From the NCBI GenBank assembly GCA_020850695.1, contig JADZEF010000086.1, forward strand, positions 1-64,000: 64,000 bases of DNA, in the 5' to 3' direction. The position numbers and the translations under genes are program-made. The notes below the pieces were generated by a model. The model was not told where the DNA came from, ran no database searches, and saw only the letters and a program-made list of their open reading frames with translations. This stretch comes from Planctomycetaceae bacterium. Its GTDB lineage: Bacteria > Planctomycetota > Planctomycetia > Planctomycetales > Planctomycetaceae. Below, in pieces: positions 9,737-18,848 of the stretch (position 1 is its first letter; every line of letters begins with the position of its first letter).

Positions 9737-10906
9737 ATGTCTGTCATCGCTCGCCGCAGCGCTGCGGTTCTGGCGCTCGCCGCCCTGATCGCTTCGGAAG
9801 GTCCGGTTCTGGCTCAGCCCAAGCCGGCGACTCCCAAGCCCGCCGGTCCCACCGTCAACGTTCAGGATGCCAAGCCGTCCGATGCGGGGCCGGAGACGGT
9901 CCAGATCAAACGCGAGGCCATGAAGCTGATCGATCCGAAGACGTACCACGTTGGCCTCCAGCTCGAGCCGGTGGAATCGCTGGCCCTCGCCGCGCCCATG
10001 GATGCCGTGGTCTCGACGGTGGCCGTGCAGTCGGGGCAGAAGGTCGACTCCCAGGTCGACGTAATCCGGCTCGACAAGACCGAGCTCGACCTTCAGGTCG
10101 AGCGGGCCAAGGCCGACGTCCGAGCCACGACCGTCGAAGTGAGGAAAGCCAAAGCCGGAAAGGACACCGACGCTATCGAGCTCGCCGAAGCGCGGCACGC
10201 CGCGGCGGAAGCGGTGCTCAAGCTGGCCCAGCATCGCCTCGACCGCATCGCCGTCCGCACGCCGATGGCCGCCCAGGTCTTCCGCATCCATGTCGTTCCG
10301 GGCCAGGTGGTCCGCGCCGGCGAGCCGCTGGTGCAGGTTGGCAACACGAAGCAGTTGAAGGTCGAGATCCCCGTCGACCGCAAGGAAGCCGCCCCCGGCA
10401 AGACGATCCAGATCAAGATTGAGGACCAGACGATCCAGGCGAAGGTTCGCGACCTGCTGCCGCTCGCTCCGAAGTTCGAGCCGATCCGCGACCTCGTCGA
10501 CTCCGCCGCGTCGGCCGTGGTCATCATCGACAACGACAAGGGAACCTTCTCGGCCGGCCAGACCGTCTATGCGTCGCTCATTCCGCGAAACCCCGTGACC
10601 GAGGTCCCGAACACGGCAGTCGCCAACACGGCCGACGGCGGCCGCCGCGTGCAGGTCGTCCGCGACGACGTGATCCGCGACATCCCGGTGCAGATCCTGG
10701 GACAGATCGGCGCCGACAAGACGTTCGTGGCGGGCGCTTTCGCCGAGCGCGACGAGCTGATCGCGAGCACCTCAAAGGACCTCGCCGACGGCACGCGGAT
10801 CAAGATGATGGCCGGCCCCCCCAAGGCGACGGCGAAGGCAGGAACAGGCCCCGGCGTCGGTCAGGGCAGCGGAACCGGTCTCCCAGTGCCCAAGGCCGAC
10901 TTCTAG
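9737..10906 (+). CDS. HlyD-like periplasmic adaptor (membrane fusion) protein
   Basis: 389 residues. Signal peptide at 1-28 (AALIASEGPVLAQ), then the barrel-sandwich/lipoyl half-motif (AAPMDAVVSTVAVQSGQKV), a coiled-coil hairpin rich in A, K and E (about 120-165), the second lipoyl half (RTPMAAQVFRIHVVPGQVV) and a beta-barrel region. It resembles the adaptor subunit of RND or ABC efflux systems, but no inner-membrane pump or outer-membrane channel is adjacent. The start is set by GGGGAGA 9 bases before ATG 9737. The tail (from residue 360) is low-complexity Gly/Lys/Pro. Confidence 0.8.
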   Translation: MSVIARRSAAVLALAALIASEGPVLAQPKPATPKPAGPTVNVQDAKPSDAGPETVQIKREAMKLIDPKTYHVGLQLEPVESLALAAPMDAVVSTVAVQSGQKVDSQVDVIRLDKTELDLQVERAKADVRATTVEVRKAKAGKDTDAIELAEARHAAAEAVLKLAQHRLDRIAVRTPMAAQVFRIHVVPGQVVRAGEPLVQVGNTKQLKVEIPVDRKEAAPGKTIQIKIEDQTIQAKVRDLLPLAPKFEPIRDLVDSAASAVVIIDNDKGTFSAGQTVYASLIPRNPVTEVPNTAVANTADGGRRVQVVRDDVIRDIPVQILGQIGADKTFVAGAFAERDELIASTSKDLADGTRIKMMAGPPKATAKAGTGPGVGQGSGTGLPVPKADF

Positions 10907-10911
10907 GATTT

Positions 10912-10932
10912 GTAGGGTGGGCAATGCCCACC
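10912..10932. repeat. Solitary GTAG-hairpin (REP-like singlet)
   Basis: GTAG followed by the palindrome GGTGGGCA-a-TGCCCACC (10916-10932), 10 bp after the adaptor gene stop codon. Same GTAG-plus-hairpin geometry as the paired elements at 2963, 4415, 13229 and 27157. It could also act as a transcript-stabilising 3' hairpin. Confidence 0.6.
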
Positions 10933-11028
10933 ACGATCGGGAAGCGATGCTCAATCAAATTGTTGATCGATCGACAAACATGTGGACCGCGCTCTTTCGA
11001 CGGAACTCCTTCCAATCACGGATTCATC

Positions 11029-11571
11029 GTGCGGACGACACCACGCGGCATCCTCTTGATGTTTGTCGCTCTCGTTGGTTGCGACAGCACTAATCCCAAT
11101 CGCGAAGCAGCGCCACTGGATACCGGCCTTGGATTCTCGCTCACCGTATCACCCAAATTGAAGCAAAGCTCGGGAATTCCTGGGTTGGTAGCATTCACCA
11201 GAGACGGGAAAACCCCTTCACTCCCACTTGGAGATCCGCTGTTCCTTGTGGCTATTTCCAAGTCACGGCCTCCAGCGTCCAACCACAGAGATTTTGCCCT
11301 CATGCGGATCAGGAACACTTCGAAGACTTCGTTTCGGAGCATCAAATCTAATGAGCCAATCGTAGTCGCTGGCTTGGATGGGTTTGAATCCGTCGCCGAG
11401 GCGAGAAAACTTGATTGGGAAATGGATATTGTCCTGTACCAGCTGCTCCTGTTTGAGCAGGACCACTACATCATTTTTCAGGGGTTTGCCCGTCCGGGAG
11501 ATGTGCCCGAGTTTCTGCCGGAGTTTAAATCTATGGCGCGGAGTCTGGTCAAGTCGTCACCACAGGAGTGA
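11029..11571 (+). CDS. Putative lipoprotein of unknown function
   Basis: 180 residues from GTG 11029, chosen because it gives a short signal peptide with a lipobox (LLMFVALVGC, Cys about residue 18). The longer ATG at 10924 lies inside a hairpin repeat and is unlikely. The mature part has alternating beta-like segments ending FxGFARPGDVPEFLPEFKSMARSLV, a pattern reminiscent of PsbP/DcrB-like folds; this is only a resemblance. Base composition is lower in GC than its neighbours, suggesting a recent arrival or weak codon selection. Confidence 0.6.
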   Translation: MRTTPRGILLMFVALVGCDSTNPNREAAPLDTGLGFSLTVSPKLKQSSGIPGLVAFTRDGKTPSLPLGDPLFLVAISKSRPPASNHRDFALMRIRNTSKTSFRSIKSNEPIVVAGLDGFESVAEARKLDWEMDIVLYQLLLFEQDHYIIFQGFARPGDVPEFLPEFKSMARSLVKSSPQE

Positions 11572-11588
11572 CGCTGACCCGTATGACT

Positions 11589-12062
11589 TCACCAAAAAAC
11601 GGGCTGGCGGGCGGCGAGTTCCTGCGGAAAGTCGGCGTCCCACGGATATCGGTGCTGGCGATCGGGCCAGGCCACCTGGAGGACGGAGAGGGTGTCGCTT
11701 TGAGCGAGCCACAGCGCGTATCCGAAGTATGCGCGATGGTACCGCGCAGCGACCTGGCGAAACGTCACGTTGAAGCCTTCGAGCACGTCGCCCGCCTCGT
11801 CGCGATCGCGGAAACTGTCTCCGTTCCGAATGCGTTCCCCGATCATGTTGATCATCTGATGCATCAGGTCGAGATCGAGTCCGAAGACGACGACCTCGGG
11901 ATGCCGGAAGCTCCATTGAAGTCCGACGGAATAGGCGAACGCAGGCCCTTCGTCATCCTCAGGGATCTTCAATACATGCCAGCCGTGCTCACGGACGTCC
12001 GAGAGCAGTTTCTCGTCACCGGCGTCGCACGGCTCTGGAAGTGATCCAAGGCGATCATTCAA
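11589..12062 (-). CDS. DUF4262 domain protein
   Basis: 157 residues. The DUF4262 core is clear: DEKLLSDVREHGWHVLKI, the FAYSVGL block and HPEVVVFGLDLDLMHQMIN. The function of the family is unknown; it often occurs near accessory or toxin-immunity loci, which is not the case here. The start is uncertain. TTG 12062 has GGAG 10 bases upstream and leaves a short lead into the domain. An in-frame ATG at 12242 overlaps the stop of the upstream VOC gene (ATGA), which would fit translational coupling but adds 60 residues with no family signal. Confidence 0.75.
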   Translation of the reverse strand: MNDRLGSLPEPCDAGDEKLLSDVREHGWHVLKIPEDDEGPAFAYSVGLQWSFRHPEVVVFGLDLDLMHQMINMIGERIRNGDSFRDRDEAGDVLEGFNVTFRQVAARYHRAYFGYALWLAQSDTLSVLQVAWPDRQHRYPWDADFPQELAARQPVFW

Positions 12063-12238
12063 GGGACTTTCACTCCACAGGTCGCGTAGTACGCTTTGTT
12101 TCTTGCGTGGGCACGTCCCGCGACGATCGGGAATCGATTGCCAATCATGGTGTAAGCATCCTACGCAAGCCGGCAGCAAATCATCAAATTGCTGCGGTCC
12201 TTGTGCAGCGAAGGTTAGCCGAGATGGGGTCACGGTGG

Positions 12239-12595
12239 TCATCGCTGGTAGAGTTCGACCGCACGACCATCAGGGTCACGCACCAAGGCCCGCAAGCCCC
12301 ACTGCGTTGCCTGCGGCTCAGTGACAACCGGGGTGTCAAGGGCTTTCAGGGCTTCAACGACCTCGGCCAACCTGGCGACGGTGAAACCCAGCCGGGTAGA
12401 TGAATCAGCAGGCGTGCCGTCATCGGGGAGTGGGTAAACTTCAAGCACTACGCTACCGACTTGCCCGGCGAAATGGACCGGCCCCTTGCCGTGCTGTTCC
12501 TCGGCGAATTCGATGCCGAGCGATCCGTAGAACTTCCGCAGGGCGTTTACTTGCCGGGTCTTCAAGACCGCTAGCGAGAGCATTACGTTTCCCAA
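12239..12595 (-). CDS. VOC-family (glyoxalase/bleomycin resistance-like) protein
   Basis: 118 residues, a single VOC module pair: N-terminal LAVLKTRQVNALRKFYGSLG and C-terminal ALVRDPDGRAVELYQ with the Glu of the metal site. Members are metal-dependent isomerases, dioxygenases or drug-binding proteins; the substrate cannot be inferred. It sits 3 bases downstream of yjbQ and its stop overlaps a possible start of the DUF4262 gene, so the three may form one transcript. Confidence 0.82.
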   Translation of the reverse strand: MGNVMLSLAVLKTRQVNALRKFYGSLGIEFAEEQHGKGPVHFAGQVGSVVLEVYPLPDDGTPADSSTRLGFTVARLAEVVEALKALDTPVVTEPQATQWGLRALVRDPDGRAVELYQR

Positions 12596-12598
12596 GCC

Positions 12599-13024
12599 TC
12601 ACTCCCCAATGACCTTCACCAGCACGCGCTTCGGCCGGTTGCCGTCGAACTCGCCGTAGAAGATCTGCTCCCACGGGCCGAAGTCGAGCTTTCCCTTCGT
12701 GACGGCCACGACCACCTCGCGCCCCATGATCTGCCGCTTCATGTGGGCGTCGGCATTGTCCTCGCCGGTGCGGTTGTGGGCGTAAGTCTGCGGCGAGGCG
12801 TCGAACGGAGCGAGCTGCTCAAGCCACCGATTGTAGTCGGCGTGCAGCCCCGGCTCGTCGTCGTTGATGAAGACGCTTGCCGTGATGTGCATCGCGTTGC
12901 ACAGCACGAGCCCTTCCTGTACGCCGCTCTCCCGCACGATCTCTTCGATCTTCGGCGTGATGTTCTCGAACGCCATGCGGGCGGGAAGCTGAAACGTCAG
13001 GTAAACCGTGTGTGACTTCATCAT
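12599..13024 (-). CDS. YjbQ/UPF0047 family protein
   Basis: 141 residues, full length for the family. The signature block [19 protein letters not shown] and the downstream [20 protein letters not shown] plus [18 protein letters not shown] are all present, including the conserved histidines thought to bind metal or phosphate. The family is annotated as secondary thiamine-phosphate synthase on the basis of suppressing thiE loss; the physiological role is unsettled. Start at ATG 13024 or the adjacent ATG 13021. Confidence 0.93.
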   Translation of the reverse strand: MMKSHTVYLTFQLPARMAFENITPKIEEIVRESGVQEGLVLCNAMHITASVFINDDEPGLHADYNRWLEQLAPFDASPQTYAHNRTGEDNADAHMKRQIMGREVVVAVTKGKLDFGPWEQIFYGEFDGNRPKRVLVKVIGE

Positions 13025-13228
13025 TCGCAGCGATACGCCGTGAGCCGTCCAAAGAAAGTAGCCCTCATGCTCCGCATGAGGATAAGTCGTGCGCGCTATG
13101 ATCGCTGAAGAACGGCTCCGCGATCAACGTCACGACGGCCCAACCTGATGCGGAAGCATCAGGGCCGCGCTGCCGCCGCGGGCGCCACGCTTTGTCTGAG
13201 AACTTCGGGTTGGGAGTGCCGATACATT

Positions 13229-13303
13229 CGTAGCACGGGCACTCATGCCCGTGCGAAACACTTCCCAATTGGCTCACGCACGGGCATGAGTGCCCGTGCT
13301 ACG
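13229..13303. repeat. REP/BIME-like inverted pair, copy 3 of 3
   Basis: Perfect 25-bp arms 13229-13253 and 13279-13303, identical to copy 1, with a related 25-base loop. It sits between the 3' end of the HEAT-Hint gene and the yjbQ start, 22 bp from the HEAT-Hint stop. Confidence 0.8.
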
Positions 13304-13324
13304 TCCCAGCCGAGTCTGACAACG

Positions 13325-15217
13325 CTAATCTTCCAGCAGCCCGGGAACCGCCACCAGCGACGGCTGCCGCTCGGTGTTGTCGTAGCTGTAGACCCGCTTG
13401 TTGCCGACGAAGTAAGTGTGAAAGTAGGACACGACGAGGTTGAACGCCTTCGTCTGCGATTCTTCCTCTTTCACGTCGACCACCTTGACGGTGCCGCGCG
13501 GCGTGTGAAGCGCCATCCCTTTTTTCAGGCTGCGGGCCTTCAGCCAGCCATGCCCGGACACCCAGAAGTTGTGCCCCCCTGTCGCACGGATCCGCTCATC
13601 GTCTTCCAGGGTGATCTTCAGCAGCACGGCCGGCGGACGCTGCGTCGGCTCGACGACCGCCTTGTAGGCCAGTTCGCCCGTCTCCGGATGCTGTGATAGC
13701 ACAAGATCGCCTGTGCGGATCAACTCTACGGCGACCGGCCCCGCATCGGTCCAGATCTCGGTTCCCGGGGCAAGGCAACTCATCATGTCCCGCATCCCGA
13801 TGATTCGCTCCTTCGGGGTGTTGTCCATCGTCTGCACGCACATCAGGTGGGACACGTTGTGCTTCTTCTTGAATCCCTTCGGTTTCACGCTCACCGTCTC
13901 ATTCTGATCCTGCCACCATTTCCACCAGGCGTCCGGGGATTTGGCTTGCAGTTGTCCCGTCACCTGGGTCAGAAGCGATGAGACGCGCTCGTTCGAGGCC
14001 AGAATGCTCTGATTGACCTGATCGAGCGAGCGATTGCGGAGAGCCGCCTCGTTGCGGTACATGAGCCACGCGGGGTACGAGGCGCCGTAAACATCCCCCT
14101 GAAGATGAAAGACGTTGTCCAGCACCCCCAGCTGCTGGGAATCCTGCTTGTCGGCATAGAACACCTGCCGCCACAGGATCTGCCCCGAACCCAGGTTGAC
14201 CAGCGCCTCGCGCGTCAGCACCGGGCTTTGCAGCGTGGCGAGGAGTTGCGGCACGAAGCCGAACCAGTCGCGCTTGCGAAGCGATTGAACGGCCGCCTTC
14301 CGCACGTCGTCGGAAGGATGGCCCATCGCGTGCCGAACCAGCGACAGGGACGCATCCGCACTGGGCTGTGCCGAGAGACACTGGACGACGACCTTCGCCC
14401 CCGTCGCATCGGGAGTCGAAAGATACAGTTCCAGCGCCGGGATGTGTTCGACCCGGTCAAGTTCCTTCAGTTCGTCCAGGGCTTCCTGCGGCGTCATGTC
14501 GCCCGATTTCAACTGCAGGCTGATCCGCGTGAGCGCGACCTTGCTCTGCTTGAGGATCTCGGCGACCGCTTTCGTGTGAGCCTTCCGTCGTTCGTAGTCG
14601 GCCTTCGAGAGCCATCCCTCGTCGACCTTCACTTCCCCGAGACGCTTGCGGGCCGCGGCATGATCGGGCTCCGACCTCACGACCTGCCGAAGGTGCCCGC
14701 GTTCCTGCTCCGGCAGCTTGCTCTTGCGGCACAGGTCGGCCAACTTGAGTTGCGACCCCGGCGACGAATCGGCCTGCTTGCGGGCCTCCCGATACGCCGT
14801 CCATGCCGCAGACTTCACTTCGGCCGGAAAGTCCTCGAACCGGATCCAGCGGTCCTTGAACCGGACTTCCCCCCGCGCCCAGCGGGCCGGAGCGAAACCG
14901 GGGTCGCGCTCGACCACGTCGTCAAGCAGCGCCTCGCGATCCCCCGCGTCCGCTTCGAATTCGGTCCGCAACGCCTTGTAGACGTCACGCTCCTCTTCCG
15001 TCATCTCTGACTTGGAAGCGGCTTTCGGATGCCCTTTCGCCGCCGCAGCCGGGCCGGGATTGACCCCGTCTTTCTGAGGATTCGCCGCAACGGCGAGCGA
15101 CCCCAGCGTGGCCAGACCGATCCCCAGGGCGGCGAGACCAGCGCACATCAGGCATCGGTCGCGAAAGCCGAGTCGGGTCGGCGACGAGAGAATGGACGGC
15201 AGTCGCTGGAAAAGCAT
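13325..15217 (-). CDS. Exported HEAT-like protein with C-terminal Hint domain
   Basis: 630 residues. N-terminal signal segment (GLAALGIGLATLGSLAVAA, about 27-45), then charged helices and HEAT-like repeats (about 220-400). A Hint (intein/hedgehog autoprocessing) domain runs from about 481 to 614: Cys481 in CLAPGTEIWT, GD-V-L-S, the TGGH motif in ATGGHNFWV, GW-L-K-A and a final HTYFVGNKRVYSYDN. The last residues before the junction are YDN, where His-Asn is usual. Only 16 residues follow, so no toxin or other cargo is released. It is the second gene after the pseudo-protease gene (63 bp gap). RBS GAGGTG precedes ATG 15217. Probably periplasmic. Confidence 0.8.
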   Translation of the reverse strand: MLFQRLPSILSSPTRLGFRDRCLMCAGLAALGIGLATLGSLAVAANPQKDGVNPGPAAAAKGHPKAASKSEMTEEERDVYKALRTEFEADAGDREALLDDVVERDPGFAPARWARGEVRFKDRWIRFEDFPAEVKSAAWTAYREARKQADSSPGSQLKLADLCRKSKLPEQERGHLRQVVRSEPDHAAARKRLGEVKVDEGWLSKADYERRKAHTKAVAEILKQSKVALTRISLQLKSGDMTPQEALDELKELDRVEHIPALELYLSTPDATGAKVVVQCLSAQPSADASLSLVRHAMGHPSDDVRKAAVQSLRKRDWFGFVPQLLATLQSPVLTREALVNLGSGQILWRQVFYADKQDSQQLGVLDNVFHLQGDVYGASYPAWLMYRNEAALRNRSLDQVNQSILASNERVSSLLTQVTGQLQAKSPDAWWKWWQDQNETVSVKPKGFKKKHNVSHLMCVQTMDNTPKERIIGMRDMMSCLAPGTEIWTDAGPVAVELIRTGDLVLSQHPETGELAYKAVVEPTQRPPAVLLKITLEDDERIRATGGHNFWVSGHGWLKARSLKKGMALHTPRGTVKVVDVKEEESQTKAFNLVVSYFHTYFVGNKRVYSYDNTERQPSLVAVPGLLED

Positions 15218-15280
15218 GAGTCACCTCGTTCCCCGTCAGTGCGGTCGCGTTCGCCGACGATCGATCTACCGCCGGAAACG

Positions 15281-17236
15281 TCATTTCCAGGCGAAGTTCA
15301 ATACCTCGGACCGAGCCAGATTCTCTTTCCATCCGACGAACTTGTCCTCCCACCCGCTCGGAGCAGAGACAGCCGCCCGTTCGAGCGTCACCCCGGCCGC
15401 CGAATAATCCTTCGAGCGGGCCTGCGCGGCCGACAGCGCCAGCAGAGCCCGCCAGTTCCTCCACTGCGTCGCTTCGCACGCCTGAGCCGCCGTGTTCAAG
15501 GCTTTCACCGTCTCCGACCCCTTCTGAGACGTCGTCGAAATCAATAACGCCTGCGCGATCCCGATCTCCACGGCATCGCCCCCGCGCTCTTCCGCCTGCT
15601 TCAGGTGCCGCAATGCCGCGGCGAAGTTTCCCTGGTCCAGTTCGATCCGGGACAGAACCATCAGCAGGCGAGGATCATCGGGAATCTTCTTCGGAAGCTT
15701 GTTGAACAGGGCCGACGATTCCTTCTTCCCCTGCAGAAACGCCATCCGCCCACGAAAGGCGAGCGCCAGGTGTTCGAGCGACTTGTCGAGATCCCTGGCC
15801 TGAGCGATGGCGGCTTCGCAGGCGTCAAACTGTCGCAGCCGCAGGTGGAGCGTCGCGTTGACCAGCAGCGTGCTGGCGTTCGTTCCCAGCGCATCAGTGA
15901 CGTTGGGAAGCGCCGTGAGCGCTTTCTCCGCCTCCTGGCGTCCGCCGATCTCAAGCGGGTCCGCCGCGACGAACAGCTCATTCCACAGAATCACCATGCG
16001 GCGTTTGGCGACTTCGAGATCCTCTCCCGCCTGCTGAATCCTGAACTCCGTCTGCTGAAGGGCCGCCTGCGTCCGCGTGATCCGGCTGCGGATCTCGTTG
16101 GCTTCCCGCTCGAGGTTGGACAGAAACTGCTTCTGGCGTGGTGAAAACGCGTAGGTCGTCACATTGCGGACTTCCTGCCCTGGTTTCACACTCCCGTCGG
16201 GCAGAACCGTTTCGAACGTGACCAGCTTACGGTCGGTCCGCGACAGTTCGGGCTTCACCGACGCCGCCGTGTCCTGGACCTTCTGAAGCTGCTGAGTCAA
16301 ATCACGTTCGGTCGCCACTTGATTCTTGGCGACCACCCGCTGTGCGTCCTCGCGCGGACGACATTCGGCCTGCTCGGCATCTGCCGTCTGGATCCGCAAA
16401 GCGATCCCCGCGAACCAGTCGTCGATCGACTTGCTGCGGTCGTCGACGCCCGACGTCACCAGCGCCTGCGGGATCGAATCGGGAATGTCGGTCGGTGCGG
16501 TATCCTCGAAGTTCTTGAGCGTGATGAGCGCCTTCGGAGTCGATACGGCAGACTTCAGCAACTGCCTCACATGCCGCGCATGGACTCCGGAATTGATCCG
16601 GTCCGTGTGCGCCGGCGTGCTGACCAGCAACGCCTCCAGTTGACCGTCCGACGTCAGCACCGCACCGCCCACCCCGGTCTCGGGCAGATAGCCATCGATA
16701 GTCAGCCAGCACGTGTCGAGATCGGTCCCCACGGAAGGGAGCGGCCGCTTGAATCCGGCCACCACCTCGTCCCCCGACCGCACCGCCAGCAGACGCGCCC
16801 TCAGCACGTTGATCGGAGTCGTCTGCGGCCCGCCATGCAGAATCATCAGCGTCCCCGGATTCTGCAGCCCGTCGAAAAACTTGATCGGAGCAAGCCCTAG
16901 TGGAGGCTTCTTCGGACGCAGAAGGATGATGTCCTTCCCGCGGCGTGCGGCAACATAACCTAGAACGTCGGTCTCGGTCCCGTCGGCATACTTCACGCGG
17001 GCCTTCGTCCCCGAGGCGGCGACCGAGAAACTCGTCGCGATCAGTCCCGCATCGTTCACCACCACGCCTGACCCTGAGCGTCCCCCCGCCACCTCAATCG
17101 AAACCATCGCGGCCGTCGCTTGGGCGGGAGGCGGCAGTTCCGGATCGGGAACCTGAGCCGAGGCCTGTGCGGCGACCTGCAAGACCGCCAGCAGGCAACC
17201 GAGCCGCACAACGCGCCGTTCGTTCGGACCGGTCAT
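15281..17236 (-). CDS. Exported protein with degenerate trypsin-like domain, coiled coil and TPR-like region
   Basis: 651 residues with a signal peptide (to about residue 28) and GGAGG upstream of ATG 17236. Residues about 40-230 follow the order of a trypsin-like serine protease domain (GSGVVVNDAGLIATSFSVA, RRGKDIILLRPK, ETGVGGAVLTSDGQLEALL), but the histidine site reads SFSVA instead of xxHVV and the serine site reads GVGG instead of GxSGG, so it should be inactive. A coiled-coil region (about 310-420) and TPR-like helices (about 440-640) follow. It likely serves as a binding scaffold. First gene of a pair with the HEAT-Hint gene. Confidence 0.72.
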   Translation of the reverse strand: MTGPNERRVVRLGCLLAVLQVAAQASAQVPDPELPPPAQATAAMVSIEVAGGRSGSGVVVNDAGLIATSFSVAASGTKARVKYADGTETDVLGYVAARRGKDIILLRPKKPPLGLAPIKFFDGLQNPGTLMILHGGPQTTPINVLRARLLAVRSGDEVVAGFKRPLPSVGTDLDTCWLTIDGYLPETGVGGAVLTSDGQLEALLVSTPAHTDRINSGVHARHVRQLLKSAVSTPKALITLKNFEDTAPTDIPDSIPQALVTSGVDDRSKSIDDWFAGIALRIQTADAEQAECRPREDAQRVVAKNQVATERDLTQQLQKVQDTAASVKPELSRTDRKLVTFETVLPDGSVKPGQEVRNVTTYAFSPRQKQFLSNLEREANEIRSRITRTQAALQQTEFRIQQAGEDLEVAKRRMVILWNELFVAADPLEIGGRQEAEKALTALPNVTDALGTNASTLLVNATLHLRLRQFDACEAAIAQARDLDKSLEHLALAFRGRMAFLQGKKESSALFNKLPKKIPDDPRLLMVLSRIELDQGNFAAALRHLKQAEERGGDAVEIGIAQALLISTTSQKGSETVKALNTAAQACEATQWRNWRALLALSAAQARSKDYSAAGVTLERAAVSAPSGWEDKFVGWKENLARSEVLNFAWK

Positions 17237-17534
17237 GCGAAGAACCTCCGGGAGCAGGAGGAATCAGAGCGAAGAGGGACGCCGCTACTTGATCGCTTCG
17301 GTCATCTTCCGCGGTCGTTACCGGGATGGCAATGCGCTAACGACAAATCGTTCAGAGATCATTCCGCGAATCAATTGACACTCGACACATACGGAGAGCC
17401 GTCGCGGTGATCGCTGTGAAATCGCCTCTCGCTGGAACAAATCCCGATCTTTTTCCCCACTGACAGACTCGCATCAGCGCGTTACGATCCGTTTTGTCTT
17501 GGCCGGAATGCTCCCACGACACGGAGGCCCGGAT

Positions 17535-18848
17535 ATGTTGACGTTCTTCGGACCGGAACGGCCTTGCCGCCGGATGTCGCGACGCGATGTTCTTCAAGTG
17601 GGAGCCTTGGGTCTCGGCGGGCTCGCCTTGCCCGAAATTCTGCGACGGAAGGCGAGCGCAGAGCCGACCGGGGCAGGGCAGGGGAGTGTCGACCGGGCTC
17701 GCGGCAAGTCGGTCATCCTGATCTGGCTGCGGGGCGGGGCGTCGCACATCGACAGCTTCGACATGAAGCCCGCCGCCCCGGCCGAGATCCGCGGCGAGTT
17801 CAGCCCCATTGCGACCCGCGTCCCCGGCATCGACGTCTGCGAGCACCTCCCGCTCACCGCCGCGATGATGGACCGCCTCGTCATCCTTCGCGGCATCCGC
17901 TCGAACGACCTCGGCGACCACACTCCGCACTACATCATCACCGGCTCGCCCGACCGCGGAAGACGTCCCGCCTTCGGCTCGATCGTCAGCTATCTCCGCC
18001 CCAGGCACGACGGTCTGCCACCGTACGTCAGCCTGATGTACAAGCCGCCGGGGCTCTACGACAACGAGGCCCCGCTCTATACCGGCCCCGCACACCGCCC
18101 CTTCGTGCCGCGTGCGGACGGGCTCGCCAACCTCAGCCTCGCGAAAGGCGTCTCACTCGATCGTCTCCACGACCGCCGCACGCTCCTCAAGCACTTCGAC
18201 GGACTGCAGCGCGAGGCCGACGCCAGCGGCGTGTTCGCCGGAATGGACACCTTCACCGAGCGGGCCGTCGCGATGGTCACCTCCCCGCAGGCCCGCGACG
18301 CCTTCGACCTCAAGCAGGAATCGCCCGATACGCACGCCCGCTACGGCAAGTACTGCGAAAACTTCCTGATGGCCCGGCGGCTCGTCGAGGCGGGCGTGCC
18401 GGTCGTCACGTTGAAGGTGGGGGACTGGGACACGCACGAACGCAACTTCAAGGACATGCGGGACCAGCTCCCGCAGCTCGACCGCGGCTTCCACGCCCTG
18501 GTGAGCGACCTCTACGACCGCGGCCTCGACAAGGACGTCACGGTCGTCTTGTGGGGCGAGTTCGGCCGAGCCCCGCGGATCAGCCGCGGCGACGGCCGCG
18601 ACCACTGGCCCGAAGCGGGCGCGGCCGTCATTGCCGGCGGCGGATTCCGCACCGGCCAGACAATCGGCGAAACCGACGCCCAGGGGGGCCGCTCGAAGGG
18701 GACGCCCTATACCCCCGCCAACGTCTTCGCGAGTCTCTACCGCCACCTGGGCATCGACCCGTCGCAGACGATCCCCGACCACAACCGCCGCCCCATGCCG
18801 CTCCTCGACGACCGCCGGGCGGTGGAAGAACTCGCCGGCACAGCCTGA
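17535..18848 (+). CDS. DUF1501 domain protein (first of three)
   Basis: 437 residues. A short twin-arginine-type leader (MSRRDVLQVGALGLGGLALP, residues 14-33) is followed by the DUF1501 hallmarks: LIWLRGGASHIDSFDMKPAAP, GDWDTHERNF, and GEFGRAPRISRGDGRDHWP. The fold is sulfatase/alkaline-phosphatase-like; the activity is unproven. The gene usually follows a DUF1549/DUF1553 gene, which is absent here. ATG 17535 was chosen for the GGAGG 7 bases upstream. Confidence 0.92.
   Translation: MLTFFGPERPCRRMSRRDVLQVGALGLGGLALPEILRRKASAEPTGAGQGSVDRARGKSVILIWLRGGASHIDSFDMKPAAPAEIRGEFSPIATRVPGIDVCEHLPLTAAMMDRLVILRGIRSNDLGDHTPHYIITGSPDRGRRPAFGSIVSYLRPRHDGLPPYVSLMYKPPGLYDNEAPLYTGPAHRPFVPRADGLANLSLAKGVSLDRLHDRRTLLKHFDGLQREADASGVFAGMDTFTERAVAMVTSPQARDAFDLKQESPDTHARYGKYCENFLMARRLVEAGVPVVTLKVGDWDTHERNFKDMRDQLPQLDRGFHALVSDLYDRGLDKDVTVVLWGEFGRAPRISRGDGRDHWPEAGAAVIAGGGFRTGQTIGETDAQGGRSKGTPYTPANVFASLYRHLGIDPSQTIPDHNRRPMPLLDDRRAVEELAGTA

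Noticed and set aside
13325-15217. Polymorphic toxin
   Set aside because: A Hint domain is present but only 16 residues follow it; no toxin domain and no immunity gene.
15281-17236. Annotation as an active serine protease
   Set aside because: Histidine and serine catalytic positions are replaced, so only the fold was called.
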